Assembly: GCA_003645805.1 (NCBI GenBank)
Contig: QNCL01000029.1
Location: 1-9,406, forward strand
DNA from: Candidatus Omnitrophota bacterium
GTDB lineage: Bacteria; Omnitrophota; 4484-213
Reading direction: 5' to 3'
DNA length: 9,406 nucleotides
The number at the start of each line of letters is the position of its first letter. The first letter of the stretch is position 1. Under the pieces are notes generated by a model. That model saw only the letters and a list, made by a program, of their open reading frames with translations. It searched no databases and was not told the DNA's origin. This document shows positions 1 through 6,904 of the stretch, in pieces. A program made the translations under genes and the position numbers.

Positions 1-1449
1 AATTAAAACACGCACCTTCGCTGCCGTGCCTTGTTTAGCATCCAAGACCCTTACTTTAAAATCGGATAGATGCATCTCTGCCAGCACCGGATAAAACTCT
101 GTAAGAACCTTCCTTAAAGCCCTATCCAGTGCGTTTACCGGCCCATCTCCTTCGGCTGTGGTATGCTTTAAAGTTTTCTTAACCCTCACGCCCACGGTGG
201 CTTTAGCCACTATCTTCTTCTCCTTCTTCTCAATTACTATGCGAAAACTCTCCAGATGAAAAAACTCCTTATACCTTCCCAGAGCCTTGTTCATCAACAG
301 TTCAAAAGAGGATTCTGCAGCCTCAAATTGATATCCCTGGTTCTCCAGATCCTGAAGAAGTTGCAAGATCCTTTTTGTTTGCGGGTCGTTTTTCTTTATA
401 TCTATATGCAACTCCTTCGCTTTCAGCAAGATATTTGCTTTTCCTGATAGTTCTGAAAGAAGAAACCTCCGTTTATTACCTACCAACTCTGGCTGTATAT
501 GCTCATAACTCCTGCTGTCCTTCATCACTCCATCAATGTGCACCCCTCCTTTATGTGCAAAGGCGCTCTTGCCTACAAAAGGTTGATTGTTTTGAGGAAC
601 CATATTGGCAATCTCGGCTACATAATGTGCTATCTCCGTGAGCCTCTTCAGTCTCTCCCGGGGAATACACTCAATATTCAGTTTAAGAAGCAAATTGGGT
701 AAGATAAGACACAGATCTGCATTTCCACACCTCTCCCCATAGCCGTTGATTGTCCCCTGAATATGTGTGCATCCCTGCTCAACAGCAACAATGCTGTTAG
801 CCACTGCCATTCCGCAATCATTATGACTATGGATACCTAAGCGAACCTTTACCCTTTTCTTAAGAAAAGAAATCACCTCTCTCAGTTGAGAGGTAAGCAC
901 TCCTCCATTGGTATCACAAAGGACTATACACTCTGCTCCTGCCTCCTGAGCAACCGTAAGGGTCTTAAGGGCATACTCTTTATTAGCAGAGAAACCATCA
1001 AAGAAATGCTCAGCATCATAAAAAACCCTTCTCCCTTGCTTTTTTAGATAACTTATAGAGTCAAATATCATCCTCAAATTCTCTTCCAAGCCTACCCGCA
1101 AAATCTCCTTCACCTGAAAATCCCAACTTTTGCCGAAAATGGTAACCACCTCTGTATCTGCTTTGAGTAGATGGGCAATATTCTCATCCTCCTCTACCCT
1201 TCTGTTGGCACGCCGGGTGCTCCCGAAAGCGGTTATCTTTGCCTGTCTAATATCTGCCTTCCTTATCTCCTTAAAAAAGCGTGCATCCTTAGGGTTAGAA
1301 CCTGGCCAGCCCCCCTCAATATAGTGCACACCTAACTCATCCAACCTCTGGGCGATCTTAAGTTTATCCTCCAAAGAGAAAGAAATACTCTCACCTTGTG
1401 CCCCATCCCTTAAGGTTGTATCATAAATCTCTACCTCTACTCCTGCCAT
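1..1449 (-). CDS. cimA: Citramalate synthase (CimA), C-terminus cut by window edge
   Basis: Condenses pyruvate with acetyl-CoA to (R)-citramalate, the first step of the threonine-independent route to 2-oxobutyrate and isoleucine. I translated this frame by hand: it is open for 483 codons from ATG at 1449 to the window edge. The TIM-barrel HMGL-like domain shows DTTLRDG (residues 10-16, metal and substrate site), EGGWPGSNPKD (45-55, characteristic of CimA rather than 2-isopropylmalate synthase), HSHND (207-211, metal-binding histidines) and NGYGERCGN (235-243). A LeuA-type regulatory domain starts near residue 390 and includes EGDGPVNALDRALRK. Family members run to roughly 520-540 residues, so about 40-60 are missing. 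The start lies 5 bases after the ACT gene stop, with AGGAGATAGGAAAG as ribosome-binding region inside the end of that gene, so translation is probably coupled. A homocitrate or isopropylmalate synthase is less likely. Confidence 0.93.
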   Translation of the reverse strand, partial: MAGVEVEIYDTTLRDGAQGESISFSLEDKLKIAQRLDELGVHYIEGGWPGSNPKDARFFKEIRKADIRQAKITAFGSTRRANRRVEEDENIAHLLKADTEVVTIFGKSWDFQVKEILRVGLEENLRMIFDSISYLKKQGRRVFYDAEHFFDGFSANKEYALKTLTVAQEAGAECIVLCDTNGGVLTSQLREVISFLKKRVKVRLGIHSHNDCGMAVANSIVAVEQGCTHIQGTINGYGERCGNADLCLILPNLLLKLNIECIPRERLKRLTEIAHYVAEIANMVPQNNQPFVGKSAFAHKGGVHIDGVMKDSRSYEHIQPELVGNKRRFLLSELSGKANILLKAKELHIDIKKNDPQTKRILQLLQDLENQGYQFEAAESSFELLMNKALGRYKEFFHLESFRIVIEKKEKKIVAKATVGVRVKKTLKHTTAEGDGPVNALDRALRKVLTEFYPVLAEMHLSDFKVRVLDAKQGTAAKVRVLI

Positions 1450-1454
1450 CTTTC

Positions 1455-1967
1455 CTATCTCCTCTTATGCAGAGCAAACTTTCTGTGAATTGCTCTGGCT
1501 GCTTTTCTCCCATCCTTTTTCTTCACTATACAGGAAATCTTTATCTCTGAGGTGCTGATCATCTCTATGTTTATCTTTTCTTCTGCCAAAGCAGAAAAGA
1601 CCTTAGCCGCTACCCCCGGGTGAGAACGCATCCCTACCCCCACCACCGAAACTTTGGTGATATCCTCATCATAATCTACTCCTTCTGCCCCTATCTCTTT
1701 TGCCACCTTCTTTACTTCCTCTAAAGCGGGCTTCAAATCTTCTTTGGCTACTGTGAAGGAAATATCTGTTCTCTGAAGTCTCTTCTTCGTATGGGGGCGA
1801 TGACTAATATTCTGGACAATCATATCTACATTTACCTCTCTTTCGGCAATATGCCGAAAGATCTGAGCAGCAACTCCTGGTTTGTCCGGAACGCTGAAGA
1901 TAGTAATCTTTACCTCCTTCTCATCAATGGCTACCGCAGTTATTAACTCCTCTTCCATTCCTCTCAT
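1455..1967 (-). CDS. Aspartokinase regulatory subunit: stand-alone tandem ACT-domain protein
   Basis: This 170-residue protein matches the C-terminal regulatory half of bacterial aspartokinase. It has two ACT domains. The first is at about residues 18-90, with ITIFSVPDKPGVAAQIF and NVDMIVQNIS. The second is at about 98-165, with VSVVGVGMRSHPGVAAKVF and INIEMISTSEIKISCIV. In the family these bind lysine and/or threonine and give feedback inhibition. It has no catalytic domain; that is encoded by the gene just upstream, whose TGA overlaps this ATG (ATGA, 1964-1967). A GGGAG six bases before the ATG is a plausible ribosome-binding site, so it can be translated on its own. The two products total 415 residues, about the length of one ordinary LysC. 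Either this is a real split enzyme that reassembles from two chains, or a one-frame indel has separated one gene; the sequence alone cannot decide. Confidence 0.88.
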   Translation of the reverse strand: MRGMEEELITAVAIDEKEVKITIFSVPDKPGVAAQIFRHIAEREVNVDMIVQNISHRPHTKKRLQRTDISFTVAKEDLKPALEEVKKVAKEIGAEGVDYDEDITKVSVVGVGMRSHPGVAAKVFSALAEEKINIEMISTSEIKISCIVKKKDGRKAARAIHRKFALHKRR

Positions 1968-2701
1968 CTGTTTCTCCCTGAAATCAATGTACCTCTTTTA
2001 GGATTGAAACTTGAGGCAACATAAAGATGAACATTGTGTTTCTCGGCCATCTCCACCGCTCTCAATTGCAACACCTTTGCTCCTACAGAAGAAAGTTCGA
2101 GCATCTCTTCATAACTTATCCTTTTCAACCTCCTTGCCTCAGGAACAATCTTAGGATCAGCAGTATATACCCCTTCCACATCGGTATATATCTCGCACCT
2201 ATCAGCCTTCAAAGCCACAGCCAGAGCAACAGCAGTCAGATCCGAGCCTCCTCGGCCTAAGGTGGTAATCTCGCTTTCTGAGGTTATCCCTTGAAAACCT
2301 GCTACTACCACGATATTATCCTCCTCAAGCAGCCTCTTCAGACGCCCAGGATCTATACTCAGTATCCGTGCGCGCGTATGAAAGTTGTCTGTGATTATCC
2401 CGCTCTGTCTACCGGTAAGAGAAATTGCCCTTTTCCCAAAAGAGCAAAGCGCCATTGTTAGTAGAGAAGCGGAAATCTGCTCTCCTGTGGAGATAAGCAT
2501 ATCCAGTTCACGCTGGGGCGGATCAGAGCAAACCTGAGAAGAGAGTCTTAGGAGTCTATCTGTAGTATCTCCTAATGCAGAAACTACTATCACCATTGAA
2601 TATTTCTTTCTCTCTTTCAAGGTAGCAATACGCTTTGCCAGCACTTTGATCCTCTCCGGGTTCCTTAACGAACTCCCTCCATATTTCTGGACAATAAGCA
2701 T
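1964..2701 (-). CDS. lysC: Aspartokinase catalytic domain (split LysC)
   Basis: Phosphorylates aspartate to 4-phosphoaspartate, the entry step to lysine, threonine and methionine. All 245 residues belong to the amino-acid kinase fold. Visible motifs are QKYGGSS (5-11, ATP/aspartate site), VVSALGDTTDRLL, STGEQISASLL (near 71-81), GRGGSDLTAVALA (near 149) and YTDVEGVYTADPKIVPEA followed by YEEMLELSSVGAKVLQLRAVEMA. The protein stops at RGTLISGRNR, exactly where single-chain aspartokinases enter the linker to their ACT domains. Those domains are supplied by the next gene, which overlaps by 4 bases. The start is ATG with GAAGGAGAGAG just upstream, 10 bases after the ApgM-like gene. No catalytic motif is missing, so the chain should be active if it folds alone or pairs with the ACT protein. 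UMP kinase and glutamate 5-kinase are excluded by the motifs. Confidence 0.92.
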   Translation of the reverse strand: MLIVQKYGGSSLRNPERIKVLAKRIATLKERKKYSMVIVVSALGDTTDRLLRLSSQVCSDPPQRELDMLISTGEQISASLLTMALCSFGKRAISLTGRQSGIITDNFHTRARILSIDPGRLKRLLEEDNIVVVAGFQGITSESEITTLGRGGSDLTAVALAVALKADRCEIYTDVEGVYTADPKIVPEARRLKRISYEEMLELSSVGAKVLQLRAVEMAEKHNVHLYVASSFNPKRGTLISGRNR

Positions 2702-2711
2702 CTCTCTCCTT

Positions 2712-3902
2712 CTATGTTAAAAAATACTCCATCAGTCGCCACCCTTCCTTAATCCTTAATCTGCTCTTCTGGGCATTGCTTTCAGAAAATGAATCGATCT
2801 CATCCTTCTCAATCCCCTCTCCAGCGATAATAAAAGGCACCATCTCTGGGCAATGCTTACGCACTTCTACTGGAGTAAAGTGGTCGGGCAAGATTAGTAC
2901 GCGCGCAGGGTTGTGCTCTGAGTAGCGATATGCCTCTCCTACAATAAACTGGTCTATTTCCTCGATTGCCTTTATCTTCTCCCTTATCTCTCCATTATGT
3001 CCTGCCTCATCGGGTGCCTCAATATGCACATAGACCAAATCCTTCTCTTCAAGCGCAGAAATCGCTGACCTCCCTTTGCCCTGGTAGTTAGTGTTATAAT
3101 AACCTGTTGCTCCTTCTACATCTATAACCTCAAACCCTATGCTTTTTCCTATCCCTTTGATTAGATCTACTGCCGAGATCACCGCACCTTTTAGCCCAAA
3201 CTTTGCTTCAAAAGAAGGAAGATCTATCTTCTCTCCCTGTCCCCAAAACCAAACCATATTTGCAGGATTCTCTCCTAAATCTATGCGCACCGCATTCACC
3301 TCTTCCTCTTTAAGCACTTCATAAGATCTGTTCATTAAATCAATCAAAACCTCTGCCCCCTCTCCTGCAGGTAGATTTTCAGAGATACGCTCGCCTATAA
3401 TATTATGAGGGGGAATAGTTTTTACTTCTAATAACTTTTTTTCTCCTTTGATAACCAGAAGATGTCGATAACTCACCCCTGCATAGAAATGTATAGATTC
3501 ACTGCCTAATTCCTTGTTCAGTTTTGAGATTAAGACTTCTGCCTCGGGACTGGAGATATGCCCTGCACTATAGTCGATTAACCTGTCCTCCTGCTTCTCT
3601 ACGGTAACAAGATTACATCTGAAAGCGATATCTCCCTCTTCTAACTCCACTCCTAAATTGCTTGCTTCCAGAGGTCCTCTTCCGGGATAATAGCGCGCAG
3701 GATCATAGCCGAGAATAGAGAGGTTTGCGATATCACTTGCTGCTTCCATTGCGCGCGGGATGGTACGCACCAGACCTATCTTTCCCTGAGCACAAAAGGC
3801 ATCCATAAAGGGAGTTTTAGCCACCTCTAAAGGAGTCTTTCCAAAGAGTTTTTCGCAAGGATAATCTGCCATTCCATCTGGAATTATAATAATATACTTC
3901 AT
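2712..3902 (-). CDS. ApgM-family phosphoglycerate mutase-like protein, probable homoserine kinase
   Basis: This 396-residue protein belongs to the alkaline-phosphatase superfamily, in the archaeal-type cofactor-independent phosphoglycerate mutase (ApgM) group. The metal-binding and catalytic residues visible are IIPDGMAD (Asp9), the nucleophile region AASDIANLSILGYDP (Ser56-Asp57), EAPDEAGHNGE (Asp298, His302) and LPDHFTPVEVRKH (Asp340, His341, His350). The segment ENPANMVWFWGQG (211-223) is typical of the family. A branch found beside hom and thrC has long been annotated as a proposed homoserine kinase (TIGR02535), replacing the GHMP kinase ThrB. Here it lies between thrC (40-base gap) and lysC (10-base gap) and no thrB is visible, which favours that role. 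The ribosome-binding site is AAAGGGAGAGA before ATG. Membership of the family is clear; kinase rather than mutase activity is inferred from context. A glycolytic role remains possible if the genome lacks another mutase. Confidence 0.85.
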   Translation of the reverse strand: MKYIIIIPDGMADYPCEKLFGKTPLEVAKTPFMDAFCAQGKIGLVRTIPRAMEAASDIANLSILGYDPARYYPGRGPLEASNLGVELEEGDIAFRCNLVTVEKQEDRLIDYSAGHISSPEAEVLISKLNKELGSESIHFYAGVSYRHLLVIKGEKKLLEVKTIPPHNIIGERISENLPAGEGAEVLIDLMNRSYEVLKEEEVNAVRIDLGENPANMVWFWGQGEKIDLPSFEAKFGLKGAVISAVDLIKGIGKSIGFEVIDVEGATGYYNTNYQGKGRSAISALEEKDLVYVHIEAPDEAGHNGEIREKIKAIEEIDQFIVGEAYRYSEHNPARVLILPDHFTPVEVRKHCPEMVPFIIAGEGIEKDEIDSFSESNAQKSRLRIKEGWRLMEYFLT

Positions 3903-3942
3903 TCTCTCCCTTTCTACTTACGCGAAAAACAAATAATCAGGA

Positions 3943-5016
3943 TTAACTCTCCACCTCCTCCATCACCCTCTCTATTTCTGCCTCCACTACCTTTGGAGGC
4001 CGGACATTCTGAATTGCCATATTCGGGTCTTTTAATCCATGCCCGGTAAGAATACACACCAATCTCCTTTTCTTCTCCTTTTCCGCTCTCTTAAAATACC
4101 CTCTCTGGAAAAGTTTTATTGCTCCTGCCACAGAAGCAGCAGAAGCAGGCTCAACAAACACCCCCTCCTTCTCTGCTAATAGCCTATAAGCAGAGATAAT
4201 CTCCTCATCGCTTACGCTCTCTATTACCCCTGCAGATTCTTCTCTTGCCTGTTCTGCTCCCTTCCAACTTGCCGGGTTGCCGATCCTGATAGCAGTGGCG
4301 ATTGTCTGGGGTTTGGGAATGGGAAATCCTTTTACAATAGGTGCTGATCCCTCTGCCTGAAACCCCAGCATTCGTGGTAAAGAAGAAATCTTGCCTTTTG
4401 CTTTATACTCCTTATACCCTTTCCAATAAGCGGTAATATTCCCGGCATTTCCTACAGGCATTGCTTGATAATCAGGGGCTTTACCTAAAGCATCGCAAAT
4501 CTCAAAAGCACCTGTCTTCTGTCCCTCCAGACGATAAGGGTTAATGGAATTCACCAAGGCGATGGGATAACGCTTTATAATCTCGCGCACAAGATTTAAG
4601 GCGGTATCAAAATTACCCTTTATGGCTATCACCTTAGCCTTGTGCATCAGAGCCTGGGAAAGTTTCCCTAAAGCAATCGCTCCTTCAGGAATGAGCACGA
4701 TGCATCTAATCCCTGCACGCGCTGCATAGGCTGCCGCAGAAGCAGAGGTATTGCCTGTAGAAGCGCAAATCACCGCTTTATACCCTTCCTCTATTGCCTT
4801 GGAGATAGCCAGGGTCATTCCTCTATCCTTGAAAGAACCTGTAGGGTTTGCCCCTTCATATTTTAAAAACACCTCCATCTCCAAATATTGACTTAAATAA
4901 TGCGCGGGGATAAGCGGAGTATCTCCTTCGTTTAAACTAACGATGGGAGTATCTTCGCTCACCGGAAGATACTCCTTATACCGTCTAATCAATCCAAAAC
5001 CACTCTCTCCTCTCAC
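3943..5016 (-). CDS. thrC: Threonine synthase
   Basis: Converts O-phosphohomoserine to threonine using pyridoxal phosphate. The 357-residue length and fold type II motifs fit the short class of threonine synthases. It begins LIRRYKEYLPVSEDTPIVSLNEGDTPLIP, followed by GSFKDRGM (60-67), whose Lys63 should form the internal aldimine with PLP, then CASTGNTSASAAAYAARAG (84-102) and the phosphate-binding loop PVGNAGN near residue 187. SVAGAI and LTGHGLKDP near the C-terminus are also family hallmarks. The start is a GTG whose last bases form the hom stop (GTGA overlap, 5013-5016), with GAGGA-type sequence just before it. No later start fits the conserved N-terminus as well. Placement right after hom and before the ApgM-like gene indicates co-translation with the rest of the threonine pathway. 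Cysteine synthase and threonine dehydratase are excluded by these motifs. Confidence 0.95.
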   Translation of the reverse strand: MRGESGFGLIRRYKEYLPVSEDTPIVSLNEGDTPLIPAHYLSQYLEMEVFLKYEGANPTGSFKDRGMTLAISKAIEEGYKAVICASTGNTSASAAAYAARAGIRCIVLIPEGAIALGKLSQALMHKAKVIAIKGNFDTALNLVREIIKRYPIALVNSINPYRLEGQKTGAFEICDALGKAPDYQAMPVGNAGNITAYWKGYKEYKAKGKISSLPRMLGFQAEGSAPIVKGFPIPKPQTIATAIRIGNPASWKGAEQAREESAGVIESVSDEEIISAYRLLAEKEGVFVEPASAASVAGAIKLFQRGYFKRAEKEKKRRLVCILTGHGLKDPNMAIQNVRPPKVVEAEIERVMEEVES

Positions 5017-6299
5017 TCCTCTATCCTTATCGCTAACCTCTCCTTTACCACCGGAAGTCTATCTATCTCCTTGAGCGCCCTTTGCACATCTCTCTCGCGA
5101 GCATAATGGGTCATCATTACAATCGGCACTACTTTACTCTCCTCTCGCTCCTTCTGAATTACACTGGCAATACTCACCTTTTGTTCTCCTAAACATCTGG
5201 CGATTGCGGCTAATACTCCTGGTTGGTCTACGGCTAAAAAACGAATGTAATAACTTTTCTCTAAATCCTCTATCTTTCTTAAACAAATCTTCTCTTTACT
5301 TCCTCTTCTTATATCCTCCCTCTTTCCCTTAGATCTTCTGCTAACAATATCCAGTAAATCGGCAACTACTGCACTGGCTGTAGGAAACATTCCTGCACCT
5401 TTTCCATAGAAAAAAAGTTCACCTACTACATCTCCCTTAATAGAAAGGGCATTAAAAGCCCCTCTTACCTTGGATAAGAGCTGCGTTTGAGGAATAAGCG
5501 CAGGGTAAACATAAACGCCTATCTCCTTCTCAGAAAACCTCCTGACAATACCTAAGAGTTTTATGGCATAACCAAAGTCACGGGCATACTCCAAATCCTT
5601 TACTCTAATCCTTTCGATTCCTTCACAGAAGATATTCTCAAGTCTCAGGTAATTGCCAAAGATAAGAGAGGAAAGAAGGCATATCTTATGCTGGGAATCA
5701 ATTCCCTGAATATCTAAAGACGCATCTGCTTCGGCAATCCCCTCCTTCTTTGCCTTCTCCAGTGCCTTCTCTATCTCACATCCTTCCTCTTCCATCTGGG
5801 TAAGGATATAATTGGTTGTTCCATTGACAATTCCTAAAAGGGATTCTATCCTATTAGCACATAACCCCTCTTTTAGAATCTTAAGGATGGGAATGCCTCC
5901 GCAAACACTCGCCTCAAATAGAATCTCCCTTCCTTGCTCGGAGGCAATCTTGAATAACTCCTCTCCTTTCTCGGCTAATAAAGCCTTGTTTGCGGTTATC
6001 ACATCCTTGCCTTCCTTAAGAGCCCGACTAACAAACTCCTTTGCCGGATGGATACCCCCAATCAGTTCAATGACCACATCAATTTCTGGATCAGTTAGCA
6101 ACCCATCTACATTGGTGCTCAGAAGCCTTCTATCTACCTTTACACAGCGTGCCGAGGTAATATCTTTGTCTACGATTCTCTTTATTCTGAGATCGCAACC
6201 GACCTTCTCGCTCAACTCCCTTCCTCTTTCCTTCAATATCTTTACTACTCCTGAGCCAATCGTTCCAAATCCAATTAACCCGATACCTACTCTTCTCAT
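5013..6299 (-). CDS. hom: Homoserine dehydrogenase with C-terminal ACT domain
   Basis: Reduces aspartate 4-semialdehyde to homoserine with NAD(P)H. The product has 428 residues. It has a Rossmann domain with GLIGFGTIGSGVV (7-19), DVITANKALLAEKG (99-112, containing the conserved Lys105), GIVNGTTNYIL (156-166) and GIAEADASLDIQGIDSQHK (187-205). A C-terminal ACT domain follows, with YYIRFLAVDQPGVLAAIARCL (350-370), the usual site of threonine feedback. The frame is open further upstream through the tRNA gene to 6470, but I place the start at ATG 6299. There the protein begins MRRVGIGLIGFG as in the family, and AAGGAAGGG lies just upstream. It is the first gene of the threonine operon and overlaps thrC by four bases. 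No kinase domain is fused to it. Confidence 0.94.
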   Translation of the reverse strand: MRRVGIGLIGFGTIGSGVVKILKERGRELSEKVGCDLRIKRIVDKDITSARCVKVDRRLLSTNVDGLLTDPEIDVVIELIGGIHPAKEFVSRALKEGKDVITANKALLAEKGEELFKIASEQGREILFEASVCGGIPILKILKEGLCANRIESLLGIVNGTTNYILTQMEEEGCEIEKALEKAKKEGIAEADASLDIQGIDSQHKICLLSSLIFGNYLRLENIFCEGIERIRVKDLEYARDFGYAIKLLGIVRRFSEKEIGVYVYPALIPQTQLLSKVRGAFNALSIKGDVVGELFFYGKGAGMFPTASAVVADLLDIVSRRSKGKREDIRRGSKEKICLRKIEDLEKSYYIRFLAVDQPGVLAAIARCLGEQKVSIASVIQKEREESKVVPIVMMTHYARERDVQRALKEIDRLPVVKERLAIRIEE

Positions 6300-6345
6300 C
6301 AACCCTTCCTTAATGAGAATATATTGGAGGTTTACCCATCCTTCT

Positions 6346-6373
6346 ACAATAAAATTATAACCGGAGGAGTCAA
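6346..6373 (-). promoter_or_regulatory. Possible sigma-70-type promoter for the hom operon
   Basis: Between tRNA-Pro and hom the minus strand reads TTGACT (6368-6373), a 16-base spacer and TATTGT (6346-6351). A TATAAT also sits at 6354-6359, but it lacks a good -35 at normal distance. The 98-base region shows no T-box, no attenuator with Thr/Ile codon runs and no terminator before hom. The match is only moderate, and read-through from upstream is an alternative. Confidence 0.35.
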
Positions 6374-6378
6374 ATAAT

Positions 6379-6393
6379 AGGATAGAATACCCT
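6379..6393 (-). terminator. Weak hairpin just 3' of tRNA-Pro
   Basis: A short stem (GGGTA with TATCC, loop TTC, one G-U pair) lies five bases beyond the tRNA CCA end and is followed by TATTATTT. It could help end the tRNA transcript. The stem has only five pairs and the T-run is interrupted, so this is a tentative call. Confidence 0.2.
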
Positions 6394-6397
6394 TGAT

Positions 6398-6475
<78 letters not shown>

Positions 6476-6476
<1 letters not shown>

Positions 6477-6493
6477 CAGATAAAAAAATCTGC
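6476..6493 (-). repeat. Perfect inverted repeat abutting the 5' end of tRNA-Pro
   Basis: On the minus strand GCAGAT and ATCTGC flank a TTTTTT loop. The last base of the right arm is also tRNA nucleotide 1. The AT-rich centre could belong to a promoter -10 region (TTGATT lies upstream at 6500-6505 but with a 15-16 base spacer), or the hairpin could affect RNase P processing if the tRNA is co-transcribed with HU. The function is unknown. Confidence 0.4.
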
Positions 6494-6527
6494 TCTTTAA
6501 TCAAAAAACAGGATGGTAATTATCGGT

Positions 6528-6567
6528 GGGAACGAGTAGTCAAGGTTTCTCTTGACCTCTCGTTCCC
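6528..6567 (-). terminator. Long inverted repeat after the HU gene, possible terminator or 3' stabilising hairpin
   Basis: Nine-base arms GGGAACGAG and CTCGTTCCC (6559-6567 and 6528-6536) enclose a second five-base stem TCAAG/CTTGA with a six-base loop. Three bases on each side between the stems pair only partly. It starts 13 bases after the HU stop. The nearest T-run on the transcribed strand, TTTTTT at 6503-6508, is 19 bases beyond the stem, so it is not a textbook intrinsic terminator. It may protect the 3' end of the HU mRNA or combine with processing at the tRNA. Confidence 0.45.
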
Positions 6568-6580
6568 AAATTCTACTAAC

Positions 6581-6853
6581 TCACTTTGCTGCTTTCTTCA
6601 GGGCTGCTCCCGCAACAAACACTGGCACTTTCTTTGCTTTAATCTTTATCTCTTCCCCTGTCTGCGGGTTTCTTCCCTTCCTGGCTTTGCGCGAACGCAC
6701 TAAGAAAGTGCCAAAACCAATAAGCTGTACCTTGTCCTTCTTGCGCAGAGCCTTCTTTACTGTCTCTACAAAGGCATCTATTACCTTCTGTACATTCGCC
6801 TTTGAGAGACCTGTCTTCTCGGCAATCGCTCCTACTAACTCTGCTTTGTTCAT
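6581..6853 (-). CDS. hup: HU-family DNA-binding protein
   Basis: A small basic nucleoid protein of 90 residues, the standard length for HU. The N-terminal helices MNKAELVGAIAEKTGLSKANVQKVIDAFVETVKKAL form the dimer body. The beta-arm carries VQLIGFGTFLVRSRKARKGRNPQTGEEIKI, with the conserved RNPQTG turn whose proline intercalates into DNA, and is followed by KAKKVPVFVAGAALKKAAK. It bends and compacts DNA as a dimer. IHF subunits share the fold, but the sequence looks like generic HU. The start is supported by a near-perfect AAAAGGAGGTG (6861-6871) seven bases before ATG. It lies 51 bases after gpsA and is probably on the same transcript; a hairpin sits in that gap. A second frame from GTG 6863 is a shadow. 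Confidence 0.97.
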   Translation of the reverse strand: MNKAELVGAIAEKTGLSKANVQKVIDAFVETVKKALRKKDKVQLIGFGTFLVRSRKARKGRNPQTGEEIKIKAKKVPVFVAGAALKKAAK

Positions 6854-6860
6854 CTCTTCT

Positions 6861-6871
6861 CACCTCCTTTT
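6861..6871 (-). promoter_or_regulatory. Strong Shine-Dalgarno site of HU gene
   Basis: AAAAGGAGGTG is almost fully complementary to the 3' end of 16S rRNA and lies seven bases before the HU ATG. It is the best ribosome-binding site in the window and fixes the start at 6853, fitting the high expression usual for HU. Confidence 0.85.
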
Positions 6872-6874
6872 TCC

Positions 6875-6899
6875 TTATTCTTGCGCAGATTAAGAATAA
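6875..6899 (-). repeat. Hairpin in gpsA-HU intergenic leader
   Basis: A perfect 8-base inverted repeat, TTATTCTT and AAGAATAA, surrounds a 9-base loop. It sits immediately upstream of the HU ribosome-binding site (3 bases before it). No T-run follows, so it is not a terminator. It could define an mRNA processing or 5'-stabilising structure that raises HU expression over gpsA. This is inferred from position only. Confidence 0.4.
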
Positions 6900-6904
6900 A
6901 GATA

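Noticed and set aside
256..1324. Small plus-strand frames in the region that lacks a closed minus-strand ORF
   Set aside because: This region is an uninterrupted minus-strand CimA frame that simply runs off the window; the plus frames are shadows.
6310..6339. Nine-residue mini-ORF (MGKPPIYSH) in the hom leader, considered as an attenuator leader peptide
   Set aside because: It has no threonine codons, only one isoleucine codon, a poorly spaced SD, and no following terminator/antiterminator pair.
6354..6359. TATAAT as a -10 element of the hom promoter
   Set aside because: The consensus hexamer is present, but the TTGACT lies only 8 bases upstream and nothing -35-like is found at 16-18 bases.
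5812..6360. 182-codon plus-strand frame opposite hom
   Set aside because: It lies entirely antisense to conserved hom codons and resembles no family. It is a typical shadow caused by low stop density in the opposite strand.
6639..6863. Alternative minus-strand frame from GTG 6863 overlapping HU
   Set aside because: Low-complexity shadow frame over a full-length, highly conserved HU gene with an ideal SD for the HU frame.
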